NCBI GenBank assembly: GCA_041494275.1
Contig: JBGQAM010000002.1
Span: 1-45,930 of the forward strand
Source: COMBO-56-21 sp041494275
Lineage (GTDB): Archaea > Thermoplasmatota > Thermoplasmata > UBA10834
Direction of reading: 5' to 3'
Length of the DNA: 45,930 nt
The notes under the pieces are model-generated. The model made no database searches. It worked only from the letters and a program-made list of their open reading frames with translations, and was not told the DNA's origin. Positions 31,750 through 40,800 of this stretch are shown here, one piece after another (within the stretch, counting starts at the first letter, position 1; each line of letters starts with the position of its first letter). The position numbers and the translations under genes were made by a program.

Positions 31750-32342
31750 TGACCGACATCTATCTCGTGGGCGTTGGCGGTCAGGGGATCATCACCGCAT
31801 CGAGGATCATCGGAGATGCTGCGATTCTCGCAGGGAAGAACGTTCTTCTGAGTGAGACGCATGGAATGGCCCAAAGAGGCGGTTCGGTCGTGTGCACCGC
31901 CAGGATTGGAGAAGTCTACAGTCCTTTGATACCAGACGGTCATGCTGATGTCGTTCTGTCGTTTGAGCTGCTGGAAGCTTTAAGGGCTGTCTGCAAGGCG
32001 TCGAAGAATACTGTTGTTGTTAGCTCCAATGAGAGAATGATTCCGCTCAGCGTGTCGTCTCAGAAACTCAAATACCCGACGCTCGACGAGGTCCGAATGG
32101 AAATCGCCAAGATCGCAAGGAAGTTCGTGCTGATCGAAGCTTCCAAACTTGCCGAGGAGGCAGGAGTGCCGATGTCTTCGAACATAGTGATGGTCGGCGC
32201 CTTGGCAGGCACAGGTCTGACGAACTTGGAAAAGAAACACTTCGAGAGAGCCGTAGAGATGAACATCCCACACAATGTCCGAGAGAACCTGGCAGCATTC
32301 TCGAAAGGGTTTGACGCGTTATCGAGAGAAGATCGAACCTGA
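31749..32342 (+). CDS. iorB: Indolepyruvate:ferredoxin oxidoreductase beta subunit
   Basis: A 197-residue gamma-type 2-oxoacid oxidoreductase subunit: VGVGGQGIITASRIIGDAA near the start, then SETHGMAQRGGSVVC, both family hallmarks. It completes the IorAB enzyme, with CoA binding at its interface with IorA. I chose the ATG at 31749, which overlaps the iorA TGA. The longer frame upstream lies within iorA and is rejected. Reduced ferredoxin from this enzyme could feed the CODH/ACS or a hydrogenase. That link is inference. Confidence 0.95.
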   Translation: MTDIYLVGVGGQGIITASRIIGDAAILAGKNVLLSETHGMAQRGGSVVCTARIGEVYSPLIPDGHADVVLSFELLEALRAVCKASKNTVVVSSNERMIPLSVSSQKLKYPTLDEVRMEIAKIARKFVLIEASKLAEEAGVPMSSNIVMVGALAGTGLTNLEKKHFERAVEMNIPHNVRENLAAFSKGFDALSREDRT

Positions 32343-32346
32343 CAAT

Positions 32347-32356
32347 GTATTAAAAC
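32347..32356 (+). promoter_or_regulatory. TATA box for tRNA-Val
   Basis: TGTATTAAAA lies 23-32 bases upstream of the tRNA-Val 5' end, the usual distance for an archaeal tRNA promoter. Confidence 0.55.
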
Positions 32357-32378
32357 GGGATAGCGTATTGGCTGAGCG

Positions 32379-32450
32379 GGCCCATGGTCTAGCGGTTATG
32401 ACAACGCCCTTACACGGCGTAGATCACCGGTTCAAATCCGGTTGGGCCCA
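32379..32450 (+). tRNA. tRNA-Val (anticodon TAC)
   Basis: A complete 72-nt cloverleaf: acceptor stem GGGCCCA/TGGGCCC with discriminator A, T-arm CCGGTTCAAATCCGG, and anticodon stem ACGCC/GGCGT with loop CTTACAC, giving TAC (reads GTA). No CCA is encoded. Its 3' end is duplicated downstream (see the direct repeat), so this gene has probably served as an integration site. Confidence 0.96.
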
Positions 32451-32683
32451 CTCAAACTCCTGACACGGCAACAAAAGGTACGTTTTCTGCAGTTTTCCGC
32501 ATCTGGATACGCAGACTTCGCACGATCTCGAAAGGCGAAAACATAAGGCGGCATGACCCTCGCCTCGGAAAAGACCATACGGAAAGCGCCGGCCCAGTCA
32601 ACTAGGCCTGCTTGGCCCTCGCGGACTTCCCAGCAAGTGTTCAATACGAAGTGGCTTCCTATCTACTTGATGGGGGTATCTAA

Positions 32684-33178
32684 ATGGACGAGAAAAAGCG
32701 GACTAGCGCGCTGAGGATAGCTCTGGCGCAAGACCTGAGCATGATGTTCCTAGTGCCGCTTCTTGTGTTCTTCGCAGGCACTCTGGTCCTTCAATATTAC
32801 ATGACTCACGAAGTGTACCCAGAACTAGTCTGGGTTCCCTTCCTTGCAACTTGCGTTCTCACAGGATTCGTAGCAGCCCTGATCATCTGGCACATCCTCC
32901 GCGTTCATTTGCTTCTTACCCGTGGAATGAGGGTAGATGCGATTGCCTCGCGGTGTGCTAGATACCCCAGGATGGGGCGCCTCGGCACTCCTTATCTCAA
33001 CGTCTGCTTCAAATACAAAATCGGAGCCGATGAGCGATCCGCCTATAGGGACTACTTCGTCGACCGTATGACGGAGGTCATCGGGGACGGCGTGAAGGTT
33101 ACACTGATGGTCGATTCCAAGAATCCTGGAAAATTCGTCTTCGCGGGTTTGAACGAAGAGAAAGCAACAGAGGTTTGA
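32684..33178 (+). CDS. Unassigned two-helix membrane protein in the tRNA-Val-bounded island
   Basis: A 164-residue protein that I do not recognise. A charged start leads into two transmembrane helices (~20-42 and ~50-73), then a ~90-residue soluble tail with a beta-rich pattern (LNVCFKYKIGADERSAYRDYF, VKVTLMVDSKNPGKFVFAG). The tail resembles the DUF3592-like arrangement of a domain that reads conversion factors such as NPGKFVF at the end. Its TGA overlaps the TTG start of the next gene, so the pair is one transcript. It lies inside the direct-repeat-bounded segment and could be cargo of the element. Confidence 0.65.
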   Translation: MDEKKRTSALRIALAQDLSMMFLVPLLVFFAGTLVLQYYMTHEVYPELVWVPFLATCVLTGFVAALIIWHILRVHLLLTRGMRVDAIASRCARYPRMGRLGTPYLNVCFKYKIGADERSAYRDYFVDRMTEVIGDGVKVTLMVDSKNPGKFVFAGLNEEKATEV

Positions 33179-33804
33179 GCCGCGGAAAAGAGTTTAGAAG
33201 AGGAAAGGCATTACGAATTCTTCTGAGAGACATGATTGTGAAGAAGCGATGGAAGGACATCACGCGAATCAGCGAGAAGTTATGGTCGGAACTTCAGCCA
33301 CTTAAGGGGTTCTGGAAAGATGCGTACCTGGCATCAGCCATCCTACACTCCAATGTAGTTGTCCCTTGCGTCGTGTTCGTGGAGAAGGATACGAATGACC
33401 AGCAGCGCCTGCTTCCAGTCCACGGATTCATCCGGTGGAAGTACAATTTTGACGAAGAGACCATGATTGATGCAACCTCTGTCATGCAAGCGAATCCCAG
33501 TCCTTATGTTCCCTCTCCCGAGATCCTAGGCATGCTCGAAGAGCATGGACACTTTGACGACCCCATTGAGCACGCTAAGCTGAGATTGAAGGACGGAAGG
33601 GAATACTGGTTCCGCAAGGGTTGGCCCGGGTTCTTTATAGGGGTCCCCGATGGCTATACTTCCTCAGACATCGTTGGTGTGACAGAATGGGCAACGCAGC
33701 CATTCTTCAAGATTGACAAGGAGATCGCTGATAGAGTCGTCGGTCCTCCACCATACAGACTGTGCATATTCAGACGCCCGAAGGTGAGTAGAAGGAGTTT
33801 GTGA
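33175..33804 (+). CDS. Unassigned soluble protein in the tRNA-Val-bounded island
   Basis: A 209-residue basic-to-neutral soluble protein with no motif that I can assign. It is rich in aromatic residues (REYWFRKGWPGFFIGV) and looks like a compact alpha/beta domain. The TTG at 33175 overlaps the previous stop (TTGA). An ATG at 33232 is an alternative start and would give 190 residues. A good hairpin terminator overlaps its end. Coupled with the membrane protein upstream, it may be its cytoplasmic partner. A toxin-antitoxin or immunity pair is possible but nothing in the sequence shows it. Confidence 0.6.
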   Translation: MSRGKEFRRGKALRILLRDMIVKKRWKDITRISEKLWSELQPLKGFWKDAYLASAILHSNVVVPCVVFVEKDTNDQQRLLPVHGFIRWKYNFDEETMIDATSVMQANPSPYVPSPEILGMLEEHGHFDDPIEHAKLRLKDGREYWFRKGWPGFFIGVPDGYTSSDIVGVTEWATQPFFKIDKEIADRVVGPPPYRLCIFRRPKVSRRSL

Positions 33805-33826
33805 GGGGTTGCTGGCCCCTCTTTTT
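33803..33826 (+). terminator. Hairpin-T5 terminator ending the island genes
   Basis: A GAGGGG/CCCCTC stem (33803-33808 with 33816-33821, seven-base loop) is followed directly by TTTTT (33822-33826), overlapping the stop codon of the 209-residue gene. Confidence 0.7.
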
Positions 33827-33900
33827 CGATACCCTTCCTTAGATGCCATAGATTCGGGGTATTGTACCTTCCGACACCGAGCCAGTCAGTCCAGTGGGCA

Positions 33901-33919
33901 CAAATCCGGTTGGGCCCAC
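33901..33919 (+). repeat. Second copy of the tRNA-Val 3'-end repeat (attR-like)
   Basis: A perfect match to 32433-32451. Upstream bases do not resemble a tRNA, so it is not a decayed second tRNA gene. It abuts the stop codon of the dioxygenase gene on the opposite strand (33920-33922), which means the boundary falls exactly at the end of a chromosomal gene. Confidence 0.75.
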
Positions 33920-34693
33920 CTAACCGATCTCTAAGCTTCTGTGCGAAATCGATCCGTGCTGAAACCCCTCATGGACGAATGTGACGACTTCCCCTTCCCT
34001 CTGCATCCCGATGATGTATAGCAGGGGCAGGTAGTGGTCAGGGGTCTGGAACGCGCGTCTGCTTGCCGTCCACCGCTCGTAGTGGATCAAGGCCTTGTGG
34101 TCACCCGCAAGAATCGCTCTTTTAAGAAGACCATCGAACTCGACCGCCCACGGGAAAGCCGCGACGTCACTATCCCAGTTCAGTTCGCGGAACGTGTGCA
34201 CTAGATTTCCACTGCCAACAAACATGATACCCTCGTCGCGCAAGGGGGCGAGTGCGCGCCCAAGATCGTAGTGGTACTGCGCAGGCTTGTGCATGTCCAC
34301 GCTCAGCTCCACCACGGGCACATCTGCCTTGGGGAACATGTGGATGAGAGGGATCACGGCCGCGTGATCAATCCCCCATTCATCAGATAGGCGAAGGATG
34401 CCGTTGGGCACTGCGCGGGAAATCTCCTTCGCAATCCCAGCATCTCCCACGGCAGGATACCTGACCTCGTACAACTCCCGTGGGAACCCGTAGAAGTCGA
34501 ATATCTGTTCTGGCCGGTCCGGGGCCGTCAAGCAAGTCCCGCTGGTCAGCCAATGAGCCGAGATGATAACCACCGCTCTCGGCTTCCGCAAAACCTTCGC
34601 GAGCCTTCGCAAGTCCCTCGTGAACGGGTTTTCCTGGATGAGGTTGAACGGCGATCCGTGCCCGATGAAGTACGCCTTCGCAGCATCTGCCAT
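33920..34693 (-). CDS. LigB-type (class III) extradiol dioxygenase, DODA/YgiD-like
   Basis: A 257-residue protein with the metal-binding histidines of the DODA/YgiD group: GHGSPFNL near the start, SAHWLTSG, GIDHAAVIPLIHMF and TPDHYLPLLYI near the end. Members open catechol rings such as DOPA using Fe(II) or Zn, but many prokaryotic ones have unknown substrates. The family shares its fold with MEMO, another member of which lies at 12002-12817. The ATG at 34693 begins MADAAKAYFIGHGSP, the usual family start. It is monocistronic. In an anaerobe an oxygen-dependent reaction would be unexpected, so the real reaction is open. Confidence 0.88.
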   Translation of the reverse strand: MADAAKAYFIGHGSPFNLIQENPFTRDLRRLAKVLRKPRAVVIISAHWLTSGTCLTAPDRPEQIFDFYGFPRELYEVRYPAVGDAGIAKEISRAVPNGILRLSDEWGIDHAAVIPLIHMFPKADVPVVELSVDMHKPAQYHYDLGRALAPLRDEGIMFVGSGNLVHTFRELNWDSDVAAFPWAVEFDGLLKRAILAGDHKALIHYERWTASRRAFQTPDHYLPLLYIIGMQREGEVVTFVHEGFQHGSISHRSLEIG

Positions 34694-34806
34694 CGTGCGG
34701 TTCCAATCACGACCGAGTTATTCAATGTTACAACGTAAACAAAGGGCATCCGCTGCCATCGCGGAATGGAAAGAGAATAGAGAGGAAATGGTTTGATCGG
34801 TCGATC

Positions 34807-37800
34807 TCAGGTGTGTTTGGCTTCCCGGCCGCGCCATAGCATCCATGTCACGAGGAGCATGAAGGCCACCGCTACGACTATCGCGACCAATGCGAGCGTC
34901 GGAGCCGCATTCGACAGTATCCCAGCCTTCTCCGCAATCAAAAGACCAACCTGAGCAGATACTCCGCCAGAACCGACGGTGATCGTGCCGCTCCCTCCGC
35001 CAGATGCTTCGAATGTCGCATTAGCGGCGTGAGTCCCGACGGTCACGATGTTGCCCAGGTTCGGATCTGAAAGCGCCCAAACGAATGTCAGGCCAGGTAC
35101 CTCGTTGCCGAAGGCGTCGTACCCCTTGGCTGTCAGGGATGCATTGCTGCCAGCATCCACGCTTATCACGGACGGCTCAACGGTGATGTATGCCAGCGGG
35201 CCGGCTGTAACTATGGCGCTCGAAGTTATGGAGTGGCTTCCGTCGGTGACCGTCACCGTGCCCGAGCCGGCCTTGTTCCCCGCGATGAAGACGGCGTGGG
35301 AAGAATCCGCCGTGACGAAGACGATGCCTATGGTGCATGTCCAGGAATAGGTCAACCCCTCGACGACGTTCCCGTAGGAATCCGCGGAGATGGCCTCGAG
35401 CGATACCATTGCACCAGCAGCCACTGTCAATCCGTTAGGCACAACCCTCATGATCGCTGTTCCTGGGAGGATCGTCACCGCGGCCGATGCCGACAACGAG
35501 CCCGCGGTCACAGTGACCGTGCCCGAACCCGCGACGGTGGACGCAGTGAGCAGACCTTCCTGAGATATCGTGCCAATCGCCGAGCTTGCGCTCCAGACGA
35601 GGGCGGCGCCTGTCACCGCATTGCCGTATATGTCCTCCACCTCGGCACTGAACTGGAAGGTTCCGCCGACGACGACTGAGGCAATTGCGGGAGAGATGTA
35701 GACTCCCTTCACCGGCCCTGCCAAGATGTTCACGCCTGCGTCTGCGAACAGACCCGTGGAGGTAACCCTCACGGTGTCATGCCCTGCCTCCGGCCCTGCG
35801 ATGTAGATAGCTCTGGTGTCGTCGTCCGAAACGGGAATCACAGAACCGAGATCGTTCAACGAGCTCCATGTGATCTCAGCGCCTGCCACATAGTTGTTGT
35901 ACTGATCGTAAGCATGCGCCTCGAACAAGGCCGTCCGCATCACCCTCATATCCGTAGACGCGGGAGACAAGGACATGTGGTCGACCTCGCCAACTCCCTC
36001 GAAGCCGTAGGCTGTCACTCCGCTAAACATGTCACACACAACGAGGTAGCCGTTGGCCAGAGCGGCCGAGGACATCATGGAGCCCTCTAAGACGACCTCA
36101 TCCTGCAGTAGATCGCCCGTCAGAGCGTCCCATGCATAGAGATGGCCATTGTCAGCAGCGCAGAACACAATCCCGTTCGAGTATGCAGCTGACGAGTATA
36201 TCGGGCCGTAGGCGATCGCGCTCCAGACAATGCTACCAGTGGACTCGTTGAGCGCGTACATCGTCCCGTAAGTAGAAGACACTCCGATGTAGACCAGTCC
36301 GTCGGCCACTACAGGAGACGCCCAATCGATCAGCCAACCGAGGCTGGTTGTCCACTTCAACTCTCCAGTCACGGCATCCAGGGCATTCACGTTCCCGGCG
36401 TAGTCTCCGATATAGAGCACGCCAGAGGATACTGACAGCGGCGAACCGACGGTCGTGTTGACGTAGGTCGACCAGACTTCAGCTCCAGTAAATCCATCGA
36501 TAGCCACGACCTTGCCCGTGCTGTCAGCAAGGAAGACCATCCCACCCCAGTAGGCCGGCCCCTCGCAGGGCTGGCCGACCATGGCATAGGTCCAGAGCAC
36601 CTCGCCCGTGAACGCGTCGTTGGCGTAGAGCGTGTAGCCCCATGTATCGTGCCAGAAGACCATTCCCTGAGCCGCGACGACTGAGGTGTACAGATACTGC
36701 CCTCCGTAGTTGTAACCATCTGCGCTCCAGATGACAATCCCAGTATCCTCGTCCAGGCAGTAAAGTGTCGGCACCCCGCTCCAGTTGGTGGCGAAGGCGA
36801 CATAGACGTTGCCGTAGGCTACTGTCGGGCCGGACGGGGTGATACCTTCGAGCCCAAGCGTCTTCTCCCACTTCGTTTCGCCAGTGGCAAGGTCCAAGGC
36901 TACTATGGAGCCTGCTTCAGTCGAGAAGAACACCGTTCCCGCGTGGATGACTGGGCCGAACCAGCTGGGATAACGGTCGAGAGGCTGCGAGTGCCACTTC
37001 TCCACGAAGGGCAGCTCGACGTCGACCGGGCTGACACCCGTCCTCGCTGCGTCGTGTTGGAACTGCGGCCAGTCGAGAGCTGATTCCGGTGAGACCTCGC
37101 ACAGCACAGTCGCTTCGGCAGTCGCATTCGGATCTGCCGACGAGACTGCCAGGACCTCGGTGCGGTCAAGGGTTCCGTTCAAGACGTCAGCAGGGACCGC
37201 TATCGCAATGACAATCGGAAGGCTCGTGCCTCCTCCAAGGACTCCTGTGTCGGGGACGAGATCGTCGTCTGTGTCGACCAGGGGCGTCACGCCATCAGCT
37301 TTGAAGAGTGATACAATCCATCCATGTGCCGATCCAGCGACGATGCCGATCGTGTCCTCGAACCCTCCAGTGTTGGTCACGGTCATGTTCGCCAGGGCGG
37401 TCGTGCCCTGCGTGACCGCAAGATATGCACTCGGGCCAATCTCCGCACCAGGAGGCGGAACATCGCAGATGACCTTCGCATCCTTGGATATCGTCGGATT
37501 GTTCGAGGATGTGAATGTCAAAACAGTCTTCTCGACATCACCCATGGCCGCGGTTCCTGGTACGTCGACTTTCATGACTATCGTCACGAGTGCGCCCGTG
37601 GCGATGGAGCCCGTGTCCGGCACGGTATCGCCGTCAGTATCCGGCAGCAGTGTGATTCCGTCTGCCTCGTAGAGGTGCGCCAACCATCCGAGAACGCCGA
37701 GAGTCACGTTGACGTCGAAGGTGTCGGGTCCGAAGGACCCTATGTTGGTCACCGTGATGTTGAAATACGCTACCTCGGGTGGATAGACATCCTTCGATTG

Positions 37801-40800
37801 TGTTGCTGGCACGACCCTCGCTCCGTAGGGCATCACTCCCATCAAGCCGAAGACGCTGCCTTCGTAGTCGTTGACCCACACCCAGCCATCGGATACTGCA
37901 GGGCTCGTGGTGAATGAATATGTCCCGATGTACTGCGAGTCCACAATCGTGCCGTCAGCTGCGTCGAACGTGACGAACTCGCCATCCCAAATGGTCGCGT
38001 AGACGTAACCGTTCGCATATGCTGGCGAGCACTGTACCCAGTCGGCGACGGGAGTAGACCATATGACAGACCCGTCCATGGGGTCGAGCGCGTAGAACGT
38101 CGAGCCGATTGTCCCGAAGTATATCGCGTTGCCGTCATAGGCCGGAGTAGAGAACGAGATAGGGGCACCCATCATGGCCTGCCATACTATGGCTCCAGAA
38201 GCCGCGTCGACGGCGAACATGGTTCCCATTTCGTTTCCGACATAGACGTTGCCTTGTGCGTAGAGAGGAGCCGATGTGATTTCTGCTGGCTCGAGGAACG
38301 TTGACCACTGAAGCTCTCCAGTGTCCTTGTCGAAGGCGTATAGGTAGCCGTCCAGGCTTCCTATGAACGCCCATCCGCCACCGATCGCGAAGCCGCCATA
38401 GGGCATGCCCCCCGTATTGTTTCTCCAAACGACCGATCCATCAGACTCATCGAGTGCGTAGACATATCCGTTCCAGGCGGCTCCATACACCAGCCCGTCC
38501 TTGGCGGCCATCTGCACGCGCGCGTTGAAGTCCAATCCCGATGACATCCCGACGGACCATATCTCATTCCCGGTAAGCGCGTCTAGCGCGTATGCATAGC
38601 CTCCCGACGTGCCATAGAATGTGGCGTAGACCACACCACCGTCCACCGCTGGCGTGCCCGCGTAGTAGTATTCTCCACCGAGCATTTGCTCCCAGAGGAC
38701 CTCGCCAGTGTACGGGTCCCTCGCCCGGAGGTACCCGTCATCGGAACTCGTGAAGAGGGTGCCGTCTGCCATGACGGGGCCGACCAGCTGCGCGCCCACG
38801 CCGGATCCGTTCTGCGCCCACTGCATCTCAAGAGGCGGAGAGAACGGCGAGGGCGAGATGCCGGTCCTCGCGTCGTTGTTGTGATATGTCGGCCATTCGT
38901 CGTTCGGAGGCGGGGCTATTTCAGCGACCACCGAGGCTGAGTCAACCTGGAATGGGTCCGTGGACGACGCAGCCCACACGGTAATCCGCTCGACTGATCC
39001 CTCAAGTGCACCCGTTGGGACGTCGACGATCACGCCGATCAGGACCGAGCCGAGACCAGGCAACTCTCCAGTATCCGGAAGGCCGTCGCTGTCAGTATCC
39101 GCAAGAGGCGTTACTCCATCCGACTGGACCAGCGTGTAGTCCCATCCGGCCAAGGAGGACGATACTATGTCCATGGTATCTGGGAATCCTCCAGTATTCT
39201 TCACGTTAAGGAACGCCATGAGAACATCTCCGGCAGACGCAGGCAAGTAGACTGAGGGACCGATCTCCACTCCAGGCGGCGGGACAGTCGTCGCAACGAC
39301 CGCTGTCTTGGACACCGCCGTGTCCGCGCTCGAGGTGAAGGTTATCATCGCCTCATCCGAATCGCCTCCGAGCGCCCCTGCTGGCACGGTCACCCTCACC
39401 ACCACGTTCGTGGACTCCCATGGGTCCAATGCGCCCGTGTCTGGAAGGCCATCGCTGTCACTGTCGCCTAACGGTGTCACGCCGTCGGCGGCGAATAATC
39501 CTGTAGTCCAGCCGCGGCCTCCGAGGCTCACAGTCGCGTCGAACGTGTCGGGGCCCAGATGTCCGACGTTGGTTACGTTAAGGATGTAGTCCACCTGGCT
39601 GTCGGGGACCGCATCCATTGCCTGTCTGAGAGGCTTGAGGATCATGCCCACAGGCAACTGTCCCAGAAACCCTGCCACAGTACCGTCATTCGCCTCTACC
39701 CATATCCAGCCGTCCGAGACAGCTGGGGATGAGGTCGACCCTGGTCCGATGTAGTCAGAGTCCACAACGGTTCCATCGAAGGAGTCCACAGTGTACAAGT
39801 TGCCGTCGAAGGACGCGACGTATAGATACCCGTTGGCATAGGCAGGAGCGCTGGACGCTCCATCTCCGACACCGCTGTTCCAGATGAGCGACCCATCAGT
39901 GGCGTCCAACGCAAACATGCTTCCCGCGAGATTGCAGTAGTAGATAGCTGCGCCATCATAGGCGGGAGTCCCGAAGTCTATGTAGTTGTAGCTGGAGTAC
40001 GTCCAGACAACGCTCCCGTCAGCAGCATCTAGCGCGTACATCGTTCCAGAGTAAGTGCCTATGTACACGTTGCCTTGAGCATACAGCGGAGGGCCGACTG
40101 CGATGTTGTCCAGTGACTGCGACCAAAGGAGCGCTCCCGAAGACTCGTCCAAGGCCACTAAAGAGGCGTCCCCCGAGTACTGGTCGAGCGATGCCTGATA
40201 AAGCACTCCTCCCGTCACTGTGGCACCGCCGACCGGGTAACCTACTGTATTGTAGACCCACTCGACGCCCCCGGTCAATGAGTCGTGTGCGATTATCTCG
40301 TTGTTCCATGTGGAGGCGAAGACGAGCCCGTCGGCATATGACATGACGTTTCTAGCCGAGTAATAGTACGAGTCGGCAGCCCAGATCGTGTCCCCCGTCA
40401 GACCGTCCAGGGCGTAGACGGCGCTACCGTCAGAAGTTGCCATTGTGACGTAGACGACACCATCGGAGACAGTGGGTGAGCATGTGTAGTAGTTCGCTTC
40501 GCCGAGGCTGCGTTCCCAAATGACGTCGCCAGTTGTCGGCTCGCGCGCACGCACGAAGCCGTCGAGGCTTGTCACGTAAAGGATGCCGTCAGACATGACT
40601 GGGCCTGACCATCGGGCCATCAAGTGGGGCCCGTCGGACCACATCTGCTGCACCGGAGGCAGGAAGTTCGAGGGTGAGACGCCCTGCCTCGGCTCGTTGT
40701 TGTGGTAGGTTGGCCACTCGCTGCTCGGAGGAGCGATCGGGGGCCTGAGAGGCGTGGTGAATCGGTAGTACGATGTCCCATTGTCATCGTAGGCAGTATT

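Larger units (their letters stand above)
32433..33919 (+). mobile_element. Putative small integrated element bounded by a tRNA-Val 3'-end duplication (attL/attR)
   Basis: A perfect 19-nt direct repeat, CAAATCCGGTTGGGCCCAC, occurs at 32433-32451 (T-loop to discriminator of tRNA-Val plus one base) and at 33901-33919, with starts 1,468 bp apart. The second copy has no tRNA body in front of it. This is the layout left by site-specific integration into a tRNA 3' end. Inside are a ~230-base non-coding stretch, two co-oriented unassigned genes and a hairpin terminator. No integrase is present, so this would be a remnant, a satellite-like cassette, or an element moved in trans. Confidence 0.6.

Noticed and set aside
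32432..32644. A 70-residue minus-strand frame at the start of the island
   Set aside because: It overlaps the tRNA-Val 3' end on the other strand and shows no coding features.
33829..33919. A second, decayed tRNA-Val gene
   Set aside because: Only the 19-nt 3' end matches. The 70 bases upstream show no similarity to the tRNA, so an attachment-site duplication fits better.
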